The notes beneath the pieces are model-generated. The model was not told the origin of the DNA. It ran no database searches and saw only the letters and a program-made list of their open reading frames with translations. 64,000 nt of DNA from NCBI GenBank assembly GCA_964494385.1, contig CAZBSE010000004.1, positions 15,912 to 79,911 of the forward strand. Reading direction: 5' to 3'. This document shows positions 1-9,127 of the stretch, piece by piece. The position numbers and the translations under genes are program-made. Every line of letters begins with the position of its first letter. Position 1 is the stretch's first letter. The DNA comes from CAZBSE01 sp964494385. Its GTDB lineage: Bacteria > Actinomycetota > Humimicrobiia > Humimicrobiales > Humimicrobiaceae.

Positions 1-414
1 GGAAGTTGCGGATTTCTGACTATCCACCAGATTTATATGTCCAAAATTGGTATTATTCTTATGATGATCTATATTTATTATAAACTTTACACTATCCTTC
101 AATAATTTAAAGTCCAGACCCATCCTATCCTCATCCGCACAATCCAGGCAAAAACAGAAGTAATCCTTTCCTGACAGGTCTATCTCTCTTATATCTTTTC
201 TTATCTTATCAATATCAGGCAGGAAGCTGTACTGGTAAGGCAATTCACCTCTGCAAACTGCTATTACCTTCTTTTTTAATTGAGACAACAACTGATATAA
301 AGCTTCAAGCGAACCTAATGAATCGCCATCAGGATAATCATGGGTTATGATTAAGAACTTTTTATTATCGTTTATGATTTTTGATATCTGATTGTATGAC
401 TTTTGATTATCCAA
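1..414 (-). CDS. DHH-family phosphoesterase (NrnA-like), 3' part beyond window
   Basis: Only the N-terminal ~138 residues are inside the window; the gene runs off the left edge. The translation shows the DHH motifs in order: HDYPDGDSLGS (motif I), DCAD (motif II) and NIDHHKNN (motif III). This matches bifunctional oligoribonuclease/PAP phosphatase (NrnA) proteins, which degrade 2-5 nt RNAs or pAp using two metal ions. The start is TTG at 414, because an in-frame TAA lies directly upstream; AGGTAG precedes it as a weak ribosome site. The gene follows rbfA by 19 bp, the usual nusA-infB-rbfA-nrnA order. The C-terminal DHHA1 domain cannot be seen, so NrnA versus another DHH subfamily stays open. 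Confidence 0.85.
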   Translation of the reverse strand, partial: MDNQKSYNQISKIINDNKKFLIITHDYPDGDSLGSLEALYQLLSQLKKKVIAVCRGELPYQYSFLPDIDKIRKDIREIDLSGKDYFCFCLDCADEDRMGLDFKLLKDSVKFIINIDHHKNNTNFGHINLVDSQKSATS

Positions 415-433
415 TTAAACTACCTGCTTGAGA

Positions 434-790
434 TCATTTTCCTTTATCTAAGTTTTTCAGTATATTTGATATTTTTATACCTTCATCAATCGATTTGTCG
501 TATAAGAATCTTATATGGGGCACATTTTTAAGTTTTAATCTTTTACTTAAATTTTTCTGAATGAATCCGCAGCAGTTTTTCAGTACCTTCAGGCTGCCGC
601 TTATGTTTTCATCTTCACCCAAAATGCTGACAAAAACATCCAGCCACTTAAAATCCGATGATAATTTTGTATCGGTAATGGTTATAAATCCTACTCTGGG
701 ATCCTTTACTTTATTATTAATAATAAAACTTATTTCTCTCTTCAAATCTATCTCGGCTTTTCTTGACCTATTCACCTCAATCACTACCAT
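434..790 (-). CDS. rbfA: 30S ribosome-binding factor RbfA
   Basis: A 118-residue protein of normal RbfA length. RbfA is a KH-fold factor that binds the 30S subunit near the 5' helix of 16S rRNA during late maturation. Family features seen: the N-terminal helix with a basic start (VNRSRKAEIDLKREISFII), the KDPRVGFITIT segment and the PHIRFLYDKSIDEG strand near the C-terminus. It lies 8 bp downstream of infB and upstream of the DHH phosphoesterase, and is almost certainly co-transcribed with nusA-infB. Confidence 0.95.
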   Translation of the reverse strand: MVVIEVNRSRKAEIDLKREISFIINNKVKDPRVGFITITDTKLSSDFKWLDVFVSILGEDENISGSLKVLKNCCGFIQKNLSKRLKLKNVPHIRFLYDKSIDEGIKISNILKNLDKGK

Positions 791-798
791 TAAAAGAA

Positions 799-3114
799 TT
801 ATTTTTCTTCATAAAATTCTAGCATATCACCCTTGACCAGGTCCTGATAATCTTCCAGCCTTATTCCGCACTCATAACCCGATGCCACTTTCTTTACGTC
901 TTCTTTAAATCTATGGAGAGTTATAATCTTCCCTTCATAAATTAACTTGCCATCTCTTGATACATTAACCAAATTGCCCCTTTCAACTTCACCTTCCAGG
1001 ATATAACAACCTGCGATTATTCCTACCTTGGGCAGTTTGAATGTCTCCCTTACTTCTGCTTTCCCTTTATCAATCCTCTTTACTTCAGGTTCCAGAAGCC
1101 CGTTAAAGGCAAGAGTGATGTCATCAATCAACTTGTAAATAATATCATAGGTCCTGACTTCTACTTTTTCTTTTTTATACAGCTCATCCGCTTTCTGCGT
1201 CGGTACTACGCCAAAACCAATCACAATTGCGTCTGAGGCCGCTGCCAGCATAACATCACTATCATTTATGGCACCAATTGCCTTATGTATAATGTAAATC
1301 TTTACCTTCTCATCTTTTATCTTGTCAAGGGATTTTTCTACTGCATCAAGCGAACCGCCTGATTCCGCTTTTAAAACTATTTTTAACTTCTTTATTTCAC
1401 TTTCTCTGGATAGTTCTGATAATCTCTCCAGAGTCAGGCCTTTCCTTGTTTCCGTAGCCCTTATCATTTTTTTATCATAATCTTTTCTATTAAGAAGCTC
1501 TTTGGCCACCTTTTCATTTTTAACTATAAACAATTTATCCCCGGCTTTTGGTATCGAAGAGAAACCTGTAATTTCAACCGGTTGTGATAAAACTGCATTT
1601 TTCAGACTTTTGCCTTTTTCATCTCTTATGGATCTTATCCTCCCGAATGAATCTCCGGTTACAAAAGGATCCCCTACCTTTATTTCTCCTCTCTTTACAA
1701 TAACCGTACCTACCGAACCCATACCCTTATCCAATCTTGATTCAATTATAATTCCGGTACCTTCAGAATCCGGATTACCCTTTATTTCATTCATATCCGC
1801 AACCAGCTGAATCATCTCCAGAAGTTCATTCAGATTGGTCTTTTTCTTGGCTGAAATCTCCACACAAATAGTGTCTCCGCCCCACTCTTCGGTTACCAGA
1901 TTATATTCGGTAAGGCCTTTTTTTATTTTATCGGGATCAGAATTTGGAAGATCTATTTTATTAATTGCAATTATAACAGTAACTCCGGCTTCCTTGGCAT
2001 GATTTATTGCTTCTATGGTCTGGGGCATAATACCATCATCTGCAGCTATCACAATAACAGCAATATCTGTAACTTTCGCTCCCCTTGCTCTTATGGATGT
2101 AAATGCTTCGTGGCCCGGGGTGTCTATAAAAGTAATTTTTTTCCCTTTATATTCAATCTGATAGGCACCTATGCGCTGGGTTATTCCACCCACCTCGCTG
2201 CCTGCAACACTGGTCTCTCTTATAACGTCAAGTAACGTTGTTTTCCCGTGGTCCACATGGCCCATTACAGCTACAATAGGGGGCCTTATTTTTAAATCCT
2301 CTTCATCATCTTTGTAAACTTCATCTAATTTCTCTTCAAAACCTACAATATGATATTTAAAGTTATATTCGTGGGATAAATATTCTATTAAATCTTTACT
2401 TAAGGATTGATTTACATTAATAATCTCACCCATATCAAACAGCATTTTGATCATCTCATTTGAAGGAACGTTTATTTTCTCTGATAATTGTTTTGTGGTT
2501 ATCCCTTCGGAAAATTCAATTACCTTCTTTATTTCCGGCCTTTTCTTTAATTTTTCCTTTATATCTCTACCTTCTTCTTTTAAGGCTTTTTTGCTCTCTG
2601 GCTTTTTAGCCGATATAATTTTTCTCTTACGGATTAACTTTGGCCTTAACTTTCCTTCCTTCTCTTCTTTGTCAAGTTCCTTGTCGATAACACTCTTGAT
2701 GCTTATCCTCTTTGCTTCTTCCCAATCCATTTTTGGCTTCGGTTCCTTTACTCCAACTTCTACTTTTCCCTTCGCCTTCCTTCCTGAGACAACTTTTTTT
2801 TCTTTTTTAGCTGCCTTTCTTTCTCCGGAATTATCCGCAATTTTTGCGGAAGCCCTGCTCTTACTCCTTGCTCCGGCTTTTCCCTCTGCTTTTGTTTCAA
2901 CTGTTTTTTCCTTTTTAACCTTTACCGCAGAACCTGCCTTGCTCCCGACACCGCTTGTCATCTCCGTAACGCTTTTAGTCCCGGTCTTTAATTTTTCTTC
3001 CTTTTTGACCTTGCTCTCAGCTTTTGGACGGGATTTAACCTTTAACCCGGTTTTAGGTTCATCTGTATCTTTTTTCTCCGGTTTCTTTTTAATTTCTTTC
3101 TTTTTATTATCCAT
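799..3114 (-). CDS. infB: Translation initiation factor IF-2
   Basis: A 771-residue IF-2, the GTPase that brings fMet-tRNA to the 30S subunit and promotes subunit joining. Residues 1-195 are a low-complexity Lys/Glu/Ala-rich N-terminal extension. The IF2_N module follows (about 200-255), then the G domain with G1 GHVDHGKT (285-292), DTPGHE (G3) and NKID (G4), and then domains II, III and IV. Its upstream neighbour is nusA, 48 bp away; the small ylxR gene common at this point in other bacteria is absent. No strong Shine-Dalgarno precedes the ATG, only a purine stretch. The skewed Lys-rich segment creates a long spurious antisense frame. Confidence 0.97.
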   Translation of the reverse strand: MDNKKKEIKKKPEKKDTDEPKTGLKVKSRPKAESKVKKEEKLKTGTKSVTEMTSGVGSKAGSAVKVKKEKTVETKAEGKAGARSKSRASAKIADNSGERKAAKKEKKVVSGRKAKGKVEVGVKEPKPKMDWEEAKRISIKSVIDKELDKEEKEGKLRPKLIRKRKIISAKKPESKKALKEEGRDIKEKLKKRPEIKKVIEFSEGITTKQLSEKINVPSNEMIKMLFDMGEIINVNQSLSKDLIEYLSHEYNFKYHIVGFEEKLDEVYKDDEEDLKIRPPIVAVMGHVDHGKTTLLDVIRETSVAGSEVGGITQRIGAYQIEYKGKKITFIDTPGHEAFTSIRARGAKVTDIAVIVIAADDGIMPQTIEAINHAKEAGVTVIIAINKIDLPNSDPDKIKKGLTEYNLVTEEWGGDTICVEISAKKKTNLNELLEMIQLVADMNEIKGNPDSEGTGIIIESRLDKGMGSVGTVIVKRGEIKVGDPFVTGDSFGRIRSIRDEKGKSLKNAVLSQPVEITGFSSIPKAGDKLFIVKNEKVAKELLNRKDYDKKMIRATETRKGLTLERLSELSRESEIKKLKIVLKAESGGSLDAVEKSLDKIKDEKVKIYIIHKAIGAINDSDVMLAAASDAIVIGFGVVPTQKADELYKKEKVEVRTYDIIYKLIDDITLAFNGLLEPEVKRIDKGKAEVRETFKLPKVGIIAGCYILEGEVERGNLVNVSRDGKLIYEGKIITLHRFKEDVKKVASGYECGIRLEDYQDLVKGDMLEFYEEK

Positions 3115-3162
3115 AATTTTCTTAAACTATATATAATCAATAAGCTTATAATATTAAAACAT

Positions 3163-4245
3163 TTAAGGTTTTTTTGAATCCTTTTTTTGCTGGCCGGTTT
3201 CGATATCTTCTCCCTTCACTTTCAATCTCTTTTCTCTGGCTACATCCATTTCTTCTTCAAACTGATTTTCACTTTTTATGTCCACTTTCCATCCTGTTAA
3301 TTTTGCCGCCAGCCTTGCATTCTGACCTTCTCTTCCTATAGCCAAAGAAAGCTGGTCACTTGATACCACAATTAAGGCAAAATTTTTATCTTCATCAGTC
3401 AGAACTTTCAGAACCCTTGCAGGGCTCAGGGCATTTTTTATATAATTAACAATATCGTCACTATATTCTACAATATCTATTTTTTCTCCTCCCAATTCAT
3501 CTACCACCATCTTTACCCTTGAGCCTTTCGGACCCACACAGGCTCCCACAGGGTCTATATTTTTTTCATTGGAACTGACTGCGATCTTGGTCCTATACCC
3601 TGCTTCCCTGGCCACACTTTTTATTTCTACAATTCCTTCATAAATTTCAGGTACTTCCAATTCAAACAGCTTCCTGATTAATCCCGTATGCGTTCTGGAT
3701 ACTATTACCTGCGGACCTTTGGTAGTTTTTCTTACATCTGAAATATAGCATTTTATTCTTTCTCCATGCCTATATCTCTCTCTTGGAACCTGCTCGTACG
3801 GAGGAAGCAGTGCCTCCACTTTACCCAGGTCTACCAGAGTAAATCTGGCATCGCTTTGCTGGACTATGCCTGTTACCATATCTCCCATTCTATCCTTATA
3901 TTCGTCATACATAATCTCGCGCTCTGCCTCTTTAATTTTCTGCCTTATCACCTGTTTGGCTGTTTGAGCGGCAATCCTGCCGAAATTATCGGGTGTAACT
4001 TCAACTTCATTTTTCTTACCGGTATCTTTTCCTGTTTTTTCTTTACTATCATCTTCATCCAGAATCTTAAATATTTTTATCTCACCGGTCTTTTCATCTA
4101 TATCCACCCTGCATTCATACTCCACCTGATAATTTTTTTTATACGCTGAAACAAAGGCAATCTTCAGGGCTTCTATTAAAGTATCTATATTTATGCCTTT
4201 TTCTCTCTCTAGCTCCCCTAATGCCGCTATTAATTCTTTATTCAA
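3163..4245 (-). CDS. nusA: Transcription termination/antitermination factor NusA
   Basis: NusA binds RNA polymerase and nascent RNA, enhancing pausing and hairpin termination or, with Nus partners, antitermination. About 360 residues: NTD (1-125), S1 domain (about 130-200), then two KH domains with GPKGSRVK and GREGQNARLAAKLTGW. It ends soon after KH2 and lacks the acidic C-terminal repeats of enterobacterial NusA. I place the start at the TTG at 4245, which gives the family-typical MNKELIAALGELE and has AAGGTGA upstream; a GTG three codons earlier is also open. rimP, usually just upstream, is absent. A terminator-like hairpin lies in the leader. Confidence 0.95.
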   Translation of the reverse strand: MNKELIAALGELEREKGINIDTLIEALKIAFVSAYKKNYQVEYECRVDIDEKTGEIKIFKILDEDDSKEKTGKDTGKKNEVEVTPDNFGRIAAQTAKQVIRQKIKEAEREIMYDEYKDRMGDMVTGIVQQSDARFTLVDLGKVEALLPPYEQVPRERYRHGERIKCYISDVRKTTKGPQVIVSRTHTGLIRKLFELEVPEIYEGIVEIKSVAREAGYRTKIAVSSNEKNIDPVGACVGPKGSRVKMVVDELGGEKIDIVEYSDDIVNYIKNALSPARVLKVLTDEDKNFALIVVSSDQLSLAIGREGQNARLAAKLTGWKVDIKSENQFEEEMDVAREKRLKVKGEDIETGQQKKDSKKP

Positions 4246-4280
4246 CCTGATCACCTTTTTATATTATAAAATTTAAAACT

Positions 4281-4304
4281 AAAAAAAAGTGGGGCATGCC
4301 CACT
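4281..4304 (-). terminator. Intrinsic terminator/attenuator hairpin in the nusA leader
   Basis: Arms AGTGGG (4288-4293) and CCCACT (4299-4304) form a 6-bp stem with a GCATG loop. On the minus strand it is followed by eight consecutive T (4288-4281). It lies downstream of a good promoter (4343-4370) and 36 bp upstream of the nusA start. It would therefore stop transcripts before nusA unless read through. A shorter T run on the other side could let it act on the plus strand too. Confidence 0.75.
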
Positions 4305-4342
4305 ATTTTTTAATAAATTATTAACATTAAAATTTGATTATG

Positions 4343-4370
4343 AGTATATCACAAAACAAAAATAATTCAA
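4343..4370 (-). promoter_or_regulatory. Probable promoter of the nusA-infB-rbfA operon
   Basis: Minus strand: -35 TTGAAT (4370-4365), 16-bp spacer, -10 TATACT (4348-4343) with an upstream TG (extended -10). It would start RNA near 4336, giving a ~90-nt leader that contains the hairpin with T tract at 4281-4304. The rest of the 4371-4500 gap, after recD2, shows nothing else convincing. Confidence 0.6.
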
Positions 4371-4500
4371 TTACAAGTTACTGTTATAATTACCCTAATA
4401 GATAATAATACATCCTTAAATAATTACTTTTCAGGTTTGATCCCTATATGACCGCTATAATAAAAGGCCTATTCAGATAAAAAGATCAGGTGCCGCAATT

Positions 4501-6672
4501 TTATTGATAATTACGAAGTGATTCCTTTAAGCCGGTGTATCTTCTTTCCACGATATTTCTGCTTACGGCCATCCCTATTGCTTTTTTATTTCCTACCAAA
4601 ATAGCCAGCTCTCTTGCCCTGGTAATGGCAGTATAGAGTAGATTCCTCTGCAGCAGCATATAATGAGAAGTCAGGATAGGAATTATGGTGCATTTAAATT
4701 CTGATCCCTGAGACTTATGGATGGAAATGGCATAAGAAAGGCTTAATTCATCCATCTCGAAGAAGTCATAGTTCACAATTCTGTTATCAAAAGAAACTTT
4801 AATCTCTTCCGCCTCAAAATCTATATTACTTATGAATCCTATATCGCCGTTATATACATCCTTTTCGTAATTATTCTTTAGCTGTATTACCTTATCGTTT
4901 AATCTGAACTGTGTAGCTCCTCTCATCACTTTTCGGCTGTTTGAATTTAAAATCTCCTGAATTTTAGAATTCAGGTTATTGACCCCCACGATTCCCTTAT
5001 TGGTGGGTACCAGAACCTGAACATCAGAAAAAGGATTGTAATGAAAACTTTCCGGAATCCTCTTGGTCAGAAGATTCAATATAAGATTTACGACTTCCAC
5101 CGGGTCATCTTTTTCAATAAAGAAAAAGTCATTATTTTTAGGTTTTCCGATATAAGGAAACTGGCCATCTCTGACCTTATGGGCATTATATATAATAAGG
5201 CTCTCTCCTTCCTGTCTGTATATCTTCTTAAGCTCAATTACCGGAATTACTCCTGAGCTTATCATATCGCTAAGGACATTACCGGGACCCACTGAAGGCA
5301 GCTGGTCCACATCACCCACAAAGATAATGCAGGTCTCAAGCTTTACCGCTAAAAGTAAATTCTTCATCAATGTTATATCCAGCATTGAAGCTTCGTCGAT
5401 TACTACCACGTCTGCAACAATGGGGTCTTTTTCGTTTTTTAAAAATTTATTTAATTTTGGATTATAATTCAGGAGTCTGTGTATAGTTTTTGCCTCTTTG
5501 TCTGTGGTTTCGCATAACCTTTTGGATGCCCTGCCTGTTGGTGCGCCCAGAAGGACGCTCTTGTTTTCTTTTTCAAAGATTTTAATAACAAAATTTAATA
5601 TGGTGCTCTTGCCCGTACCGGGACTCCCGGTTATTATCAGAATTTTTTCAGTTACGGCTTTGTATATGGCTTCTACTTGAGTATTATCCAGAACTATTCC
5701 ATACTCATCCGCCAGATTTTTTATCAAATGGTATACATTATCCTTACTGCCAGACTTTACCTTATGCTCTCTTTCGCTGTTTAAGAGGGACATTATCTTC
5801 TGGCTCACATATTTTTCAGCATTATAAATACCGGTCAGATATATTTTAATTGTATCATCCTTTATAACTATTATTTTCCCTTCACCTTCAAGTTTACCCA
5901 GAGCGGTAGTAACTTTCCCCAATTCTATATCCAAAAAATTCACCGCTGCTTCTATAAACTGCTCATAGGGATAGTAGCAATGCCCCTGATCTTCTGCGCT
6001 CTGCAGTAGATGGATTACTCCTGCCTTGGCCCTGAACAGCGAATCTTTCTTTATGCCTGCTTTAAGTGCGATTTTATCTGCGGTCTTAAAGCCTATCCCG
6101 AATATATCCTCTGACAATTTATAAGGGTTTACCCTTATAACATTTATGGAACTATTTCCGTAATAATTATAGATTTTTACGGCAAAATTACTGCTTATGC
6201 CGTAAGACTGCAGAAAAATCATAACTTCCCTTACCTTTTTATTTTTCTGCCACGATTCCAGTATTAACTTTACTCTTTTTTTACCGATACCATCTATTTC
6301 GTTCAGCCTCCGGGGCTGTTCGTCCAGCACGTTCAAAGTCTCCGTCTTAAAATGGGAAACTATCCTTTTTGCCATAACGGGACCGATGCCTTTTATCAAA
6401 CCTGATCCCAGATAATTAATAATTCCAGCAGCAGTATCCGGTACAGCAGTTTTAATACTCTCAATTTCAAACTGCTGTCCGTAATTTTTATTAAAAATCC
6501 ATTTCCCGGTTACTTCAAGTTTTTCACCGCATTGGAGTTCAAAAGCATTTCCAACTATTGTGGTTAAATTACCATTATCCAGCTTTATTTTTCCGACCAT
6601 ATACCCGGTCTCGGAATTTTTAAAAATCATCTTTTCTAAAACTCCTCTAATTTTAAGGCTTTGGTCACTCAT
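4501..6672 (-). CDS. recD2: RecD2-type (RecD/TraA) superfamily 1B DNA helicase
   Basis: A 723-residue RecD2-like 5'-3' helicase, the RecBC-independent form. The N-terminal OB-like region (LKIRGVLEKMIFKN) precedes helix-hairpin-helix repeats (GIGPVMAKRIV, IDGIGKKRV, GIGFKTADKIA). Walker A TGSPGTGKST is near residue 350, with Walker B VVIDEASM, a QLPSVGPGN motif and the C-terminal SIHKSQGSEF/ITRAR helicase motifs. I prefer the ATG at 6672. A TTG nine codons earlier (6699) would overlap the 3' end of proS; neither has a clear Shine-Dalgarno. It is last in the rpsB-to-proS run and probably acts in DNA repair. Confidence 0.9.
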   Translation of the reverse strand: MSDQSLKIRGVLEKMIFKNSETGYMVGKIKLDNGNLTTIVGNAFELQCGEKLEVTGKWIFNKNYGQQFEIESIKTAVPDTAAGIINYLGSGLIKGIGPVMAKRIVSHFKTETLNVLDEQPRRLNEIDGIGKKRVKLILESWQKNKKVREVMIFLQSYGISSNFAVKIYNYYGNSSINVIRVNPYKLSEDIFGIGFKTADKIALKAGIKKDSLFRAKAGVIHLLQSAEDQGHCYYPYEQFIEAAVNFLDIELGKVTTALGKLEGEGKIIVIKDDTIKIYLTGIYNAEKYVSQKIMSLLNSEREHKVKSGSKDNVYHLIKNLADEYGIVLDNTQVEAIYKAVTEKILIITGSPGTGKSTILNFVIKIFEKENKSVLLGAPTGRASKRLCETTDKEAKTIHRLLNYNPKLNKFLKNEKDPIVADVVVIDEASMLDITLMKNLLLAVKLETCIIFVGDVDQLPSVGPGNVLSDMISSGVIPVIELKKIYRQEGESLIIYNAHKVRDGQFPYIGKPKNNDFFFIEKDDPVEVVNLILNLLTKRIPESFHYNPFSDVQVLVPTNKGIVGVNNLNSKIQEILNSNSRKVMRGATQFRLNDKVIQLKNNYEKDVYNGDIGFISNIDFEAEEIKVSFDNRIVNYDFFEMDELSLSYAISIHKSQGSEFKCTIIPILTSHYMLLQRNLLYTAITRARELAILVGNKKAIGMAVSRNIVERRYTGLKESLRNYQ

Positions 6673-6679
6673 TTTGAGG

Positions 6680-8032
6680 TTAAAGGGGGTTATTTGCAAT
6701 TTTAAATTTCTCTATAAATTTAGGGACAGCACCTGCTGTTATTTCTTCTTTTTTAAAATCTTTTCTATATTCAACATCAATTATTTTACGTTCCAGAAAT
6801 TTTTTTCCTATAATAAATCTTACGGGAATGCCTATCAGATCCGAATCCTTAAACTTAATTCCCGCATTAACGTCCCTGTCATCATAAAGAACTTCTACAT
6901 TTAATTCTTTTAAAATTTTATATATATTATCACCTGCCTGTGATATTTTTTCATTTTTCGAGGTGGTATTGATAATATTAATTTTAAATGGAGCAATAGA
7001 AGCGGGCCATATAATTCCCTTATCGTCATGCAGCTGTTCAATTGCTGCTGCCAGCATTCTGCTTATACCTATTCCATAGCAGCCCATTACCAGTGACTTT
7101 AACTTTCCATCTATATCTAAAAATTTCGCATCCAGCCTGTCACTGTACTTTTTCCCCAGCATAAAGATATGACCTATTTCAATTCCTTTTCTAAATTTCA
7201 ATTCTGCCCCGCAACTTTTACACTTAACGCCGGCAATACCAGGTTCAGTAACTTTTTCTGCAGCTTTTAAATCCGGGGATTTACCCACTTTCTCCTTTTT
7301 CCCAATGCCTTCTTTTGAAAACTCTGACATATCGTAATTTGCCGAATAACCGCAGCTGTCACAAAAAATTAGCTTTTCTTCTCCATTTTCGGCAAATACT
7401 ATGAACTCATGCGAAAATTTACCGCCAATCAGTCCTGTTTCGGCTTCAACTACCTTATATTTGAGGCCGATTCTCTCAAGTATATTGCAGTAGGCACTAT
7501 ACATTTTCTCATAAATCAGTTTTGAATCATCATCATTTCTGCAAAAGCTATAGGCATCTTTCATAATGAATTCTCTGGCTCTTAGCAATCCATACCGCGG
7601 TCTTATTTCATCTCTGAACTTGACCTGTATTTGATATAGATTTACGGGCAGATCCTTATACGACTTTATATCCAGATATGCCATATAAGTAATTAGTTCT
7701 TCATGGGTAGGTCCCAGGCAAAATTCCCTCTTGTTTCTATCCTTTAGCCTGAACATCTCGGGACCGTATTCCTCCCACCTCCCTGATTTTTTCCATAAAT
7801 CCGCAGGCTGCATTACCGGTAAGAATAACTCAACTGCGCCTGCCTTGTTCATTTCCTCTCTTACTATCCCTTCAATTTTTTTCAGTATCTTGAAACCCAG
7901 GGGCAGGAAGGAATAAATTCCTGAGGCGGCTTTTCTGATAAGTCCGGCCCTCAGGGCCAGAGAATGACTTGGTATTTCGGCTTCACTTGGCTCTTCTTTT
8001 AAAGTAGGTATAAAAAATTGTGAAAATTTCAA
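6680..8032 (-). CDS. proS: Proline--tRNA ligase, short form lacking the INS editing domain
   Basis: Class II aminoacyl-tRNA synthetase charging tRNA-Pro. Motif 2 (FRDEIRPRYGLLRAREFIMKD) and motif 3 (GCYGIGISRMLAAAIEQ) are clear, followed by the anticodon-binding domain. Bacterial-type ProRS is usually ~570 residues with a ~180-residue INS editing domain between motifs 2 and 3; this one is 450. In that position it keeps only the CDSCGYSAN and CKSCGAEL cysteine pairs and a short linker. Start TTG at 8032 with AAGGAG upstream. Loss of INS predicts no cis-editing of Ala-tRNA-Pro, so a free-standing editing protein elsewhere would be expected. Confidence 0.95.
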   Translation of the reverse strand: MKFSQFFIPTLKEEPSEAEIPSHSLALRAGLIRKAASGIYSFLPLGFKILKKIEGIVREEMNKAGAVELFLPVMQPADLWKKSGRWEEYGPEMFRLKDRNKREFCLGPTHEELITYMAYLDIKSYKDLPVNLYQIQVKFRDEIRPRYGLLRAREFIMKDAYSFCRNDDDSKLIYEKMYSAYCNILERIGLKYKVVEAETGLIGGKFSHEFIVFAENGEEKLIFCDSCGYSANYDMSEFSKEGIGKKEKVGKSPDLKAAEKVTEPGIAGVKCKSCGAELKFRKGIEIGHIFMLGKKYSDRLDAKFLDIDGKLKSLVMGCYGIGISRMLAAAIEQLHDDKGIIWPASIAPFKINIINTTSKNEKISQAGDNIYKILKELNVEVLYDDRDVNAGIKFKDSDLIGIPVRFIIGKKFLERKIIDVEYRKDFKKEEITAGAVPKFIEKFKIANNPL

Positions 8033-8053
8033 TTCGGGCTCCTTTTTTTGGAT

Positions 8054-9127
8054 TTAAATTAATTTTTCTAATTCTTTTTCAAATTCTTCCATTGCCATAT
8101 TTTTATCCACTCTTTTTATTATTTTACCCTTCAGGAAAATTGCAGCTTTGGTCCTGCCAAAAGCTATTCCGAGATCCGCGTCCTTTGCCTCTTCGGGGCC
8201 GTTTACAAAGCAGCCCATCAGCGCCAGCTTTAAACTCTTTTTTACGCCTGCAGTCAGCTTCTCAACTGTATGCACCATTTTTTTTAAATTTTCAGTATTC
8301 CTTCCGCATGTGGGACAGGAAATAATATCAACTCCCTTTTTCCTTAAGTTAAGACTGCTTAGGATTGCATAACCCGCCTTTACTTCATCAGCCGAACTCT
8401 CGGTTAGTGAAACTCTTATGGTATCGCCTATCCCTTTAGATAGTAAGATCCCGATGCCTACCGATGACTTTATGCTGCCGCTGAAAAGAGGTCCCGCTTC
8501 TGTCACGCCCAGATGCAGGGGATAATCAATTTTGTCCGATATTATCTCATTTATATTTATAGTGTCCCAAACCGAAGATGCCTTCGCAGATATTTTAAAA
8601 TTATTAAATTTTAAGCTTTCCAAAAGTTTAACATTTTCCAGTGCACTTTCAATCATTGAATCAACTATATTTCCTTTATTCTTTTTTAGGATCCTTTTAT
8701 CTATAGAACCAGAATTAATTCCTATTCTTACCGCTATTCCCTTTTTCTTTGCCTTTTCTATAATTGCCGAAGTTTTGGTAATACCTCCTATGTTTCCGGG
8801 GTTTATTCTTATGCCGTCAATTCCTATATCCATACAATCCAGGGCAAGTTTGTAATCAAAATGGATATCTGCAACAACCGGAACTGAAAAAATTCCCTCT
8901 CCTGCCAATTTTCTAAGGGATTTTACTGACCTGCTGTCAGGCACCGCTATTCTTATAATTTCACAACCGCTTTCAATTAACTTTTTTATTTCATTCCTGA
9001 TACCTGCCGGGTCTTCCAGACTGCTTTTAGTCATTGACTGCACGGCAATAGGATTGTCTCCTCCTATTTTTAGTCGGCCTACCTGTATGACTCTGGTTTT
9101 TTTTCTTTTTATCTTCATTTTTATCAT
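8054..9127 (-). CDS. ispG: 4-hydroxy-3-methylbut-2-en-1-yl diphosphate synthase (IspG/GcpE)
   Basis: IspG reduces MEcPP to HMBPP in the MEP isoprenoid pathway with a [4Fe-4S] cluster. 357 residues. The N-terminal TIM barrel shows IAVQSMTKSS, VVADIHFDY and RINPGNIGG. The C-terminal cluster domain has CPTCGRN and later CFVNGPEEA, giving the three cysteine ligands. The start ATG overlaps the rseP stop by one base (TAATG). In many bacteria dxr and cdsA sit between uppS and rseP; here they are absent and rseP directly precedes ispG. Confidence 0.96.
   Translation of the reverse strand: MIKMKIKRKKTRVIQVGRLKIGGDNPIAVQSMTKSSLEDPAGIRNEIKKLIESGCEIIRIAVPDSRSVKSLRKLAGEGIFSVPVVADIHFDYKLALDCMDIGIDGIRINPGNIGGITKTSAIIEKAKKKGIAVRIGINSGSIDKRILKKNKGNIVDSMIESALENVKLLESLKFNNFKISAKASSVWDTININEIISDKIDYPLHLGVTEAGPLFSGSIKSSVGIGILLSKGIGDTIRVSLTESSADEVKAGYAILSSLNLRKKGVDIISCPTCGRNTENLKKMVHTVEKLTAGVKKSLKLALMGCFVNGPEEAKDADLGIAFGRTKAAIFLKGKIIKRVDKNMAMEEFEKELEKLI

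Noticed and set aside
2447..3136. 229-residue plus-strand open frame opposite infB
   Set aside because: Antisense of the Lys/Glu-rich IF-2 N-terminus; composition is Phe/Ser-rich as expected from the complement, and there is no ribosome site.
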